DNA from: Blastococcus sp. DSM 46786
GTDB lineage: Bacteria; Actinomycetota; Actinomycetes; Mycobacteriales; Geodermatophilaceae
Direction of reading: 5' to 3'
NCBI RefSeq assembly: GCF_900109665.1
Contig: NZ_FOAO01000017.1
Location: forward strand, 54,921-118,920
DNA length: 64,000 bases
Of this stretch, positions 57,950 to 64,000 are shown piece after piece. The notes beneath the pieces were generated by a model. That model ran no database searches and was not told the DNA's origin. It saw nothing but the letters and a program-made list of their open reading frames with translations. A program made the translations under genes and the position numbers. The stretch's first letter is position 1, and every line of letters starts with the position of its first letter.

Positions 57950-58743
57950 TGCGGTCCCTCCTGGACTGCTCGACGGACGGCGTCCTCCTCGATCGGCGCG
58001 GCATCGGCCCGCAGCCACAGGAAGAACTCCACGTTGCCGGCCGGCCCCGGCAGCGGGCTGGCCACCACACCGGCGGTCCCCCAGCCCAGCGCCTGCGCCG
58101 CCCGCCCGACCTCCAGGACGGAGTGCACCCGGTGCTCCGGATCGCGCACCACGCCGCCGGCGCCGAGCCGGTCCCGGCCCACCTCGAACTGCGGCTTCAC
58201 CATCGGCAGCAGGTCGGCGTCGGGCGAGGCGCAGGCGGTGAGCGCCGGCAGCACCAGCCGCAGCGAGATGAAGGAGAGGTCGGCGACGACGAGGTCCGCC
58301 GGACCACCGATCGCCTCGGGGGTCAGGGTGCGGACGTTGGTGCGTTCGTGCACCTGCACCCGGTCGTCGGTGCGCAGCGACCAGGCCAGCTCCCCGTACC
58401 CGACGTCGACGGCGACGACCTCGGCCGCCCCGCGCCGCAGCAGCACCTCGGTGAATCCCCCGGTGGAGGCCCCGGCGTCCAGCGCCCGCCGCCGCTCGAC
58501 CGGCACCGGGAAGGCCTCCAGCGCACCCAACAGCTTGTGCGCGCCGCGCGACACCCACGAGGGCTCGTCCGGGTCGGTGCGCACCACCACCGGGGTGCCC
58601 GCCTCGACGCCGGTGGCCGGCTTGGTGGCCGCCTGCCCCGCGACGGCGACCCGCCCCTCGGCGATGAGGCTCACCGCGTGCTCCCGCGACCGGGCCAGGC
58701 CGCGGCGCACGAGCTCGGCGTCGAGCCGGCTGCGACGGGCCAT
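57946..58743 (-). CDS. tlyA: TlyA family rRNA 2'-O-methyltransferase
   Basis: A 265-residue protein from ATG 58743. An N-terminal S4 RNA-binding domain (RLDAELVRRGLARSREHAVSLI) joins to an FtsJ-type methyltransferase with SAM motif LDAGASTGGFTEVLL and catalytic Lys-Asp-Lys-Glu residues spread through VKPQFEVG. TlyA methylates 16S and 23S rRNA cytidines and affects capreomycin susceptibility. It corresponds to Rv1694. Confidence 0.93.
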   Translation of the reverse strand: MARRSRLDAELVRRGLARSREHAVSLIAEGRVAVAGQAATKPATGVEAGTPVVVRTDPDEPSWVSRGAHKLLGALEAFPVPVERRRALDAGASTGGFTEVLLRRGAAEVVAVDVGYGELAWSLRTDDRVQVHERTNVRTLTPEAIGGPADLVVADLSFISLRLVLPALTACASPDADLLPMVKPQFEVGRDRLGAGGVVRDPEHRVHSVLEVGRAAQALGWGTAGVVASPLPGPAGNVEFFLWLRADAAPIEEDAVRRAVQEGPQ

Positions 58744-59006
58744 CAGCGCGGGTCGATCGTGCCGAGCTCGCGCTGCAGGCGCGCGTGCTCGGCCTCGAAG
58801 ACGGCGACGTGCTCGGACACGGGCAGCTCGTCGAGACCGTCCAGCCGGCCGTCGCCGCCGTCCGCGGGCGTCGTCCGGTCCTCCGCCGGCGCCTCGGGGA
58901 CCCGCTCCGGTCGTGGCTCGGTCGACGGATCCCCGGGGACGGCGACCGGCGCAGGCCCCGGGCGGTACGGCCCGGGCACCGGTCGCGGGGCGGTCGGCTC
59001 GGTCAC
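58743..59006 (-). CDS. Small conserved hypothetical protein upstream of tlyA
   Basis: An 87-residue protein from GTG 59006, overlapping tlyA (TGATG). The first 55 residues are Pro/Ala/Glu-rich; the last 30 form a probable helix (LPVSEHVAVFEAEHARLQREL). Its position equals the small ORF Rv1693 between the HAD phosphatase and tlyA genes. Function unknown. Confidence 0.65.
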   Translation of the reverse strand: MTEPTAPRPVPGPYRPGPAPVAVPGDPSTEPRPERVPEAPAEDRTTPADGGDGRLDGLDELPVSEHVAVFEAEHARLQRELGTIDPR

Positions 59007-59176
59007 GGAGCACCTCTCGGGGGAACGGGTCGGGCAGGCCGGGACGGGCGCTCGCGGACGCGCCGGCGTCTGCAGCGGAGGTTACCGGCCGGGCACGACG
59101 TGGACGGGCTGGACGGAGCCTCGCGATAGCGTCGGGCGACCGCACCCGCCGCCGATCCCAGGGGAGACCGCTCCGC

Positions 59177-59515
59177 GTGGCCACCATGGACCAGTGCATG
59201 ACCGCCCTCAGGGGCATCCTCGGCGACCTCGCCGCGAATCCCGCGGCGGCCGGGCTCGACCGCAGCCTGTCCTGCCGGCTGACCGACCTGGAGCAGGTGG
59301 TCCTCGGCCGGCTGAGCTCGGGATCGGTGCGGAACCTGCACGCCGTCCCCGACGGCGCGGGCGTGCCCAAGGCCGACATCCGGCTGACGATGACCAGCGA
59401 CGACCTGGTGGCCCTCACCGACGGCCGGCTCTCCTTCGGTCCGGCGTGGGCCAGCGGGCGGGTCAAGCTCGAGGCGGGCCTGCGGGACCTTCTGCGGTTG
59501 CGCAAGCTGCTCTGA
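59177..59515 (+). CDS. SCP2-like sterol/lipid-binding domain protein
   Basis: A 112-residue protein from GTG 59177 (AGGGGAG upstream). It is a minimal SCP2 domain: DLEQVVLGRLSSGSVRNL, ADIRLTMTSDDLVALTDGRLSFGPAWASGRVKLEAGLRDLLRL (about 70-112). Such proteins bind lipids or CoA-esters. The only plus-strand gene in a minus-strand neighbourhood; TAGCGT at about 59124 may be its -10. Confidence 0.8.
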   Translation: MATMDQCMTALRGILGDLAANPAAAGLDRSLSCRLTDLEQVVLGRLSSGSVRNLHAVPDGAGVPKADIRLTMTSDDLVALTDGRLSFGPAWASGRVKLEAGLRDLLRLRKLL

Positions 59516-59526
59516 GCCCCGGCGGG

Positions 59527-60645
59527 TCAGCGCGCGCCGCCCGACGGCAGACCCCAGGCCAGGGCGCTCGCGGTCGCCGCCGCTCCGTGAGCGAGCACCC
59601 GCACCGCTGCTCCGTCCCCGGGGTGGGCGGCCCAGTGCGCGACGCAGAGCGCCCGCAGCCCGTCGAGGTCGTCGGAGCGCGATGAGGCCGTGTTCGCCGG
59701 GTCGGAATCGGGCCCGCGGAGCTCGAGCGCGTCCCCGCCTTCCGCCTGCCGGACCGTCCAGCCGCCGCACCGCCAGGTCGGGCCGTCCACCGTCACCGCC
59801 GGGTGCTGGTGGAGGAGGCCGGAGGCGTCGGCGGCGAGCAGATCGGGCCGGTGATCCGGCCCGGCGGCGACCAGCGTGGCCGGATCGGTCACCCCGGAGA
59901 AGACCAGCAGGCTGGCCGCTCCGGCGCGGCGTGCGCCCTCGATGTCGGTGTCCAGGCGGTCGCCCACCACCAGGGGGTGTTCCGCACCGGTGCGGCGGAC
60001 GCACTCGGCGTGCATCGCCGGATCCGGCTTCCCCGTGACCAGCGGCTCCTGCCCCGTGACCTGCCGGACCACCGCGACCATCGCGCCGTTGCCGGGGAGC
60101 GGACCGCGCGGCGAGGGGATCGTGGCATCGGTGTTGGTCGCGACGTGCCGGGCGCCGTTGCGGACGGCGACGACGGCCTCGGCCAGCTGGGTCCAGCCCA
60201 CCTCCCGTCCGTAGCCCTGGACGACCGCCTCGGGCCCGTCCTCCGCGCGCACGACCACCGTGAGACCGGCCGCCTCCAGCGCGGCGGCGACCCCCGGGCC
60301 GCCGACCGGGAGGACGCGCGCACCGGCACCGAGCAGCTCGGCCACGACGGTCGCCGCCGCCTGCGAGCTGGTGATCACGTCGCCGGGACCGGCGGGTACC
60401 TGCAGCTCGGTCAGGTGCGCGGCCACCTGCTCGGGCGTGCGGGCGGCGTTGTTCGTGACGAACCCGAGGCGCATCCCCTCGGCGCGGGCCCCGGCCAGCG
60501 CCGCGGGGACTCCGGGGACGGCGTCGGGCCCGACGTAGACGACCCCGTCGAGGTCGAGCAACGCCACGTCGTACCGCCGTGTCGGCGGCTGGGCGCAGCC
60601 GGCGGCCAGGGCCGGGAGCGCGGAGGGGCCGGCCTGGCTGGTCAC
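59527..60645 (-). CDS. HAD-IIA family phosphatase
   Basis: A 372-residue hydrolase from GTG 60645. Nucleophile motif LLDLDGVVYVG (DxD replaced by DLDG, typical of HAD-IIA), the FVTNNAARTPEQV block, the GKPDPAMHAE segment with its Lys, and the VVGDRLDTDIEGARRAGA motif are all present. These enzymes dephosphorylate small phosphates such as glycolate- or nucleotide-phosphates. It corresponds to Rv1692. The C-terminal 90 residues are extra. Confidence 0.91.
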   Translation of the reverse strand: MTSQAGPSALPALAAGCAQPPTRRYDVALLDLDGVVYVGPDAVPGVPAALAGARAEGMRLGFVTNNAARTPEQVAAHLTELQVPAGPGDVITSSQAAATVVAELLGAGARVLPVGGPGVAAALEAAGLTVVVRAEDGPEAVVQGYGREVGWTQLAEAVVAVRNGARHVATNTDATIPSPRGPLPGNGAMVAVVRQVTGQEPLVTGKPDPAMHAECVRRTGAEHPLVVGDRLDTDIEGARRAGAASLLVFSGVTDPATLVAAGPDHRPDLLAADASGLLHQHPAVTVDGPTWRCGGWTVRQAEGGDALELRGPDSDPANTASSRSDDLDGLRALCVAHWAAHPGDGAAVRVLAHGAAATASALAWGLPSGGAR

Positions 60646-61067
60646 GCGGATCCCCTCGTCCGGCGGGCCCGGACCTCGCGGAGCGCCCGCGCGTAGTGCG
60701 CGAGATCGGGCCGCATGGCGACGGCGAGCGCCAGCTGCTCGGCGGCCAGGGCCAGGTCGCCGGCGCGGCTGGCGGCCAGCCCGAGGCCGAACCGCGCGTA
60801 GTCGTCCGCGGGGTCGGAGGCGATGAGGCGGGTGAAGCTCTCGATCGCCTCCGGGTAGCGGTGGGCGTCGTACTGGGCGCGGGCCAGCGCCTCACGCACG
60901 CTGCGCGACCCCGGTTCGGCCTCCGCCGCGCGGGCCAGGAGGGTCGCCGCGGCGTCGGGGTGCCGGTCGGCGAGCAGTTCCAGGCCGCGGTGGTACCAGT
61001 CGTAGACGCCGCCGGCAGGCGCCTCGCGGCCTCCGCCGCGGTCCTCCGGTGCGCCTGCTGCTGGCAC
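60642..61067 (-). CDS. Small TPR protein
   Basis: A 141-residue protein from GTG 61067. It consists of two to three tetratricopeptide-like repeats (RGLELLADRHPDAAATLLARAAEAEPG; ALARAQYDAHRYPEAIESFTRLIASDP; FGLGLAASRAGDLALAAEQLALAVAMRP). TPRs mediate protein contacts. It overlaps the HAD gene by 4 bp. No signal peptide. Confidence 0.8.
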   Translation of the reverse strand: MPAAGAPEDRGGGREAPAGGVYDWYHRGLELLADRHPDAAATLLARAAEAEPGSRSVREALARAQYDAHRYPEAIESFTRLIASDPADDYARFGLGLAASRAGDLALAAEQLALAVAMRPDLAHYARALREVRARRTRGSA

Positions 61068-61152
61068 CGCCGCCCCCTTCCTCGACCACTGCCGGGCACC
61101 GCCGTGCGCCGGTCCGGGAGGAGCGACCGACGGCGACCGACGGTGGCGCTCC

Positions 61153-61158
61153 TACGAT
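61153..61158 (+). promoter_or_regulatory. -10 hexamer of leaderless DUF1015 gene
   Basis: TACGAT, seven bases before GTG 61166. The 5' parts of the frame upstream of this GTG lie inside the divergent TPR gene, making 61166 the more likely start. Confidence 0.5.
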
Positions 61159-61165
61159 CCTCGTC

Positions 61166-62479
61166 GTGCTCTCGTCGTCGGTGGGACCCCGAACGCCACC
61201 CGGGTCGGGTCCGGGCCTGGAGGTCCGGCCGTTCCGGGCGCTGACCTACCGGAACCGGGATCCCGGGCACCTGGCCCGCGTCAGCTCGCCAGCCTACGAC
61301 CTGGTGACCCCGGCCGGCCGCGCTCGGCTGGCCGACGCCGACCCGCACAACATCGTGCGCCTGATCCTGCCCCAGGTCGACGGGCGACAGGGAGACGCGG
61401 ACGCGTCCGCCGATCTCGCCGCGACCACGCTGCGGTCGTGGCTCACCGATGGGGTGCTCGTCCGGGACGCCGCAGCCGCACTGTGGCTCTACGAGCTGCA
61501 GCCCGCCGATGGTGCGCCGGCCACGGTGGGCTGGCTGGGCGCGGTCGCCCTGCCGCCTGCCGGCTCGGCCGCGGTGCTGCCCCACGAGGACACCTACCCC
61601 GCAGCGGTCGAAGGACGCCGGGCGCTGCTCGCAGCGACGCGCACGGACCTGGAGCCGATCGTGCTCGCCCACGATCCGGAGCCGGACGTGGCCGAGGTGA
61701 GCGCAAGGGTGCAGCGGTCGGCCCCGACGATGGAGCTGCGCGACGGGGACGGGGTGCTGCACCGGTTGTGGCGGGTGGACGACGTCGCGACGCTCAAGGC
61801 GGCCACGCAGGCGCTGTCCCGCACCCGCGCGGTGATCGCCGACGGGCACCACCGGTTCGCGGCGGCGCGCGCCAACGCCGGCACGCAGGACGGTGCGGCG
61901 GGATCGGACGCGGTGCTCGCCCTGGTCACCCCGATGGGCCCTGGCGGCCTGCGGGTCGACCCGATCCACCGCGTGGTGCCGGATCTTCCCTTCGACGCCG
62001 CGGTAGTGGCCGCCGCCCGGGGTTTCGTCACAGCCGGGGTGCCGGTCGACGGGGCGGGCCCCGGTGCGGTCGTCGCGGCCGCGAGGGCGTGGCTCGGCGA
62101 CCCGGCCGAGCGGGGGCTGCTGCTCAGCGACGGCGCCCGCCTGGTCCGGCTCACCGCCGCCGCTCCCGAGGTCCGGGCCGCCGTCCCGGCCGAGGAGCCG
62201 CCCGCCTGGCGCGACCTGGACGTGGTGCTCGCGCACCACGGGCTGCTGCAGGTGCTGTGGGCGCGACCGGACACCGTGGACGCCGTCGTGATCGCTCACG
62301 GGCTCGAAGAGGCCTTGGCAACTGCGGTGGAGCGCGCAGGCGTCGCCGTGCTGCTGCGTGCGCCATCGCCCACGGACGTGGCCGCGGTCGCGCGTGCCGG
62401 CGCCCGCATGCCGCGGAAGTCGACCCTCTTCGTGCCGAAGCCGCGCACGGGCCTGGTGCTGCGACCGCTCGCGGACTGA
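61166..62479 (+). CDS. DUF1015 family protein
   Basis: A 437-residue protein from GTG 61166. Family blocks are LEVRPFRALTYRNRDPG (start), VSSPAYDLVTPAGR, DPHNIVRLILPQ, the central IADGHHRFAAA and the C-terminal MPRKSTLFVPKPRTGLVLRPL. DUF1015 proteins are widespread, sometimes described as SpoU-linked or HEPN-adjacent; enzymatic role is unknown. The conserved ADGHHR motif suggests catalysis or metal binding. Transcription is leaderless by the promoter spacing. Confidence 0.88.
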   Translation: MLSSSVGPRTPPGSGPGLEVRPFRALTYRNRDPGHLARVSSPAYDLVTPAGRARLADADPHNIVRLILPQVDGRQGDADASADLAATTLRSWLTDGVLVRDAAAALWLYELQPADGAPATVGWLGAVALPPAGSAAVLPHEDTYPAAVEGRRALLAATRTDLEPIVLAHDPEPDVAEVSARVQRSAPTMELRDGDGVLHRLWRVDDVATLKAATQALSRTRAVIADGHHRFAAARANAGTQDGAAGSDAVLALVTPMGPGGLRVDPIHRVVPDLPFDAAVVAAARGFVTAGVPVDGAGPGAVVAAARAWLGDPAERGLLLSDGARLVRLTAAAPEVRAAVPAEEPPAWRDLDVVLAHHGLLQVLWARPDTVDAVVIAHGLEEALATAVERAGVAVLLRAPSPTDVAAVARAGARMPRKSTLFVPKPRTGLVLRPLAD

Positions 62480-62495
62480 GCGGCAGAGCACCGCT

Positions 62496-62855
62496 TCAGG
62501 CCGTCTCCCCCGCCGCCCGCGCGGCCGATCGCGGCATCTTGCGTCCGCGCCGGCAGTTGACCTCGCACACCGACGCGGTGCCCGAGCCTGTGCGCCAGAA
62601 GCGCCGCTGCAGCGCGCCTTCCACCTCCACGACGTCACCCGGTTGCCAGGCCGCGACCCGACGCTGCAGCCCCCGGTCGTAGGTGATGCAGGTGAGGACG
62701 TCCACCGACCGGCCGCGCACGCTGGGCCCCGGCCGGCGCACCACCAACCGGAAGCTCACCAGCGCGTCGCCGCTCGGCAGGGTGCGCAGTTCTGCGGGGG
62801 CGGACAACCGCCCCCGCAGGACCACGTCGTTGCGATCGATCACAGCCACGGTCAT
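62496..62855 (-). CDS. Single-stranded DNA-binding protein-like OB-fold protein
   Basis: A 119-residue protein from ATG 62855 (GTG/ATG alternatives to 62918 add 21 residues). It has the SSB core: VVLRGRLSAPAELRTLPSGDALVSFRLVV, VDVLTCITYDRGLQRRVAAWQPGDVVEVEGALQRRFWR. The acidic C-terminal tail of true SSB (DDDIPF type) is missing; a basic end replaces it. It is likely a specialised or competence-type SSB paralogue. Convergent with the DUF1015 gene. Confidence 0.8.
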   Translation of the reverse strand: MTVAVIDRNDVVLRGRLSAPAELRTLPSGDALVSFRLVVRRPGPSVRGRSVDVLTCITYDRGLQRRVAAWQPGDVVEVEGALQRRFWRTGSGTASVCEVNCRRGRKMPRSAARAAGETA

Positions 62856-62953
62856 GACCGCAGCCTGCTCGCCGGGATCGGCCACGGTGACCCGCCCGAC
62901 CGATCTGTGGATGCCCATCGCGGGTGTGGACGAGCCCGACGATCCGGTCCGTG

Positions 62954-64000
62954 TCAGTGCTCCGGCTGGTCGTCCGCCGTCTCGCTCGGTCCCGCGCCGG
63001 CCGGGACGTCGTCGCCGGTCTCACCGAGCAGTTCGGCGACCTCCGCCTCGACTTCCGCGGCGAAGCTCATCGTCCAGGTGCTGTCGTCCTCGTCGGCCTC
63101 GGCGTCGGCTGCTGGGGACTCCTCATCGGGGAGTTCGCCACCGGGCACGGTGTCTTGGGAAGCTTCGTCGCCGGCGAGCGGGTCGCCAAGCCCCTCGCTC
63201 AGGTCGACCTCGGCGAACTCCACACCCAGGTCCTCACCTGCCAGCTCCGGGTCGATCGCCGCGATCGCCTCGAGCCACCGGTCGGCCTCTACGTCCTCGC
63301 CCTGGGCCCGCAGCAGCTCGGCGTAGGCGGCGGCCACCCGCAGCTTCCCCAGATCGCCGGCGTCCAGGGCCGAGGGGTCGGAACGGCCACCGAGGGCGCG
63401 CTCGAGGACGAGGCGGGCAGCGGCCGCCTCGCCCAGGTCCTGGCGGGCCCCGGCCTCGACCAGGCGGAGTTCCACGCTCTCCTCGTCGTCGACGGGCGCG
63501 GCGAGTGCCTCGTTCACCAGGCGGATGGCGACCTCAGGACGTCCGAGCGCCCGCTCGCAGTCCGCCAGCACCGCCCGGTAGCCCTGGTCCCCGCTCATGC
63601 GGCGGTAGGCGCGGATCTCCCGGGCGGCCTCGGCGTAGTCCCCGGCGTGGTAAGCCGCGACGCCCACCGCTTCACGCACGACGGCCAGGCGCGAGGCCCG
63701 GTCGCGGGCCGCCCGGGCATGGGCGAGCGCGGTCTCCGGGTCCTCGTCGACCAGGGTGCCGGCGACCACGAGGTGGCCGGCCACCGTCGCGGAGTTCCGC
63801 GGGTCCAAGCCGCGGAGGGCAGCGCGAATCGCCGGGTCCAGGTCTCGCGGGTCCGCCCACTCGGGGATCTCCGGACCAGCGGGCACGGGCGGTCGCCGGT
63901 CCTGCGTGGGCCGGTCTCCGGCAGGACGACGCTCGCGCCAGTCGCCCTGCGAGCGCTGCGGACGGTCACCCTGGGGACGGCGGTCCTGCCAGTCCCCGCG
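62954..64000 (-). CDS. TPR-type protein with Arg/Gln/Asp/Gly-rich N-terminus (5' end outside window)
   Basis: The frame is open from 62954 to the right edge, so the gene is partial at its 5' end. The visible end of the N-terminal region is a repetitive charged segment (GDW, DRRPQGDRP, ERRPAGDRP-like units). A helical repeat domain follows from residue PEIPEWADPRDLDPAIRAALRGLDP to RLVNEALAAP, resembling tetratricopeptide repeats, then an acidic tail (EADEDDSTW...). This equals the position of Rv1691. A GTG at 63886 is the only internal start but the open frame argues that the true start is upstream. Confidence 0.78.
   Translation of the reverse strand, partial: RGDWQDRRPQGDRPQRSQGDWRERRPAGDRPTQDRRPPVPAGPEIPEWADPRDLDPAIRAALRGLDPRNSATVAGHLVVAGTLVDEDPETALAHARAARDRASRLAVVREAVGVAAYHAGDYAEAAREIRAYRRMSGDQGYRAVLADCERALGRPEVAIRLVNEALAAPVDDEESVELRLVEAGARQDLGEAAAARLVLERALGGRSDPSALDAGDLGKLRVAAAYAELLRAQGEDVEADRWLEAIAAIDPELAGEDLGVEFAEVDLSEGLGDPLAGDEASQDTVPGGELPDEESPAADAEADEDDSTWTMSFAAEVEAEVAELLGETGDDVPAGAGPSETADDQPEH

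Noticed and set aside
56585..59515. 976-residue plus-strand open frame
   Set aside because: Antisense to recN, nadK and tlyA. Only the final 112 residues (from GTG 59177) match an SCP2 domain and are kept.
59003..62638. 1211-residue minus-strand open frame
   Set aside because: A shadow across the HAD, TPR and DUF1015 genes. It is an artefact of high GC3; each real gene has family motifs in other frames.

Overview
The window is very GC-rich, densely coding DNA with many GTG starts, 4-bp GTGA/ATGA gene overlaps and TAnnnT -10 elements placed a few bases before start codons. Together with gene content this points to a high-GC actinobacterium. The gene order matches two conserved Mycobacterium tuberculosis neighbourhoods: pgsA2-DUF881-sbp-DUF881-gcvH (Rv1822-Rv1826), and a long minus-strand block corresponding to Rv1691-Rv1713 (TPR protein, HAD phosphatase, small ORF, tlyA, nadK, recN, steA, steB, pyrG, nudix, xerD, parA, scpA, scpB, rluB, cmk, der). 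Base composition and the accessory genes make me think of Geodermatophilaceae (Blastococcus, Modestobacter, Geodermatophilus), but that is inference.

Layout. 1-2.9 kb: start of gcvH and the DUF881/sbp/pgsA membrane gene set. 3.0-5.1 kb: an EF-G-like factor with an altered G4 motif. 5.3-11.9 kb: a complete phenylacetate activation module (paaI, a TetR regulator, paaK and the divergent paaABCDE epoxidase operon), with a TetR-type operator in front of paaA. 11.9-12.7 kb: a tandem-DUF427 protein.

12.8-21.2 kb looks like an accessory island. It begins at a decayed 6-phosphogluconate dehydrogenase gene and ends in a phosphotriesterase/IS481 scar abutting a tRNA-Pro(GGG) gene. Between these lie a coupled CocE hydrolase/ATP-grasp pair, a proline-rich mini-protein, a small exported protein with a DUF3500 protein, an NAD-dependent epimerase, a PRC-barrel protein, a histidine-rich protein and a small hypothetical.

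21.3-23.8 kb returns to core genes (der, cmk, aroH). 23.9-32.0 kb is a sugar-uptake and glycoside-hydrolysis locus (ATPase, two permeases, binding lipoprotein, divergent LacI regulator, GH3 enzyme) with two identical 11-bp operators. 32.0-33.6 kb is a divergent lysG/lysE-type pair. 33.6-39.3 kb carries rluB, scpB, scpA, a DNA-binding-like protein, parA and xerD. 39.3-43.3 kb holds ald, a membrane protein, a VOC protein/WYL regulator pair around a long palindrome, and a nudix hydrolase.

43.3-53.2 kb runs leftward as one overlapping series: steA, steB, an MraY/WecA-like protein, a MurJ-family flippase, a GT4 glycosyltransferase, a large phosphatase-like membrane protein and pyrG. This is the best candidate in the window for an uncharacterised system: a lipid-linked glycan pathway genetically tied to cytokinesis factors. 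53.3-64.0 kb contains a TetR regulator, a NPPY methyltransferase, recN, nadK, tlyA, small conserved proteins, a HAD phosphatase, DUF1015 and SCP2-like proteins, an SSB-like OB-fold protein and the 3' part of a TPR-type gene that runs off the right edge. I see no CRISPR array, rRNA or intact prophage.
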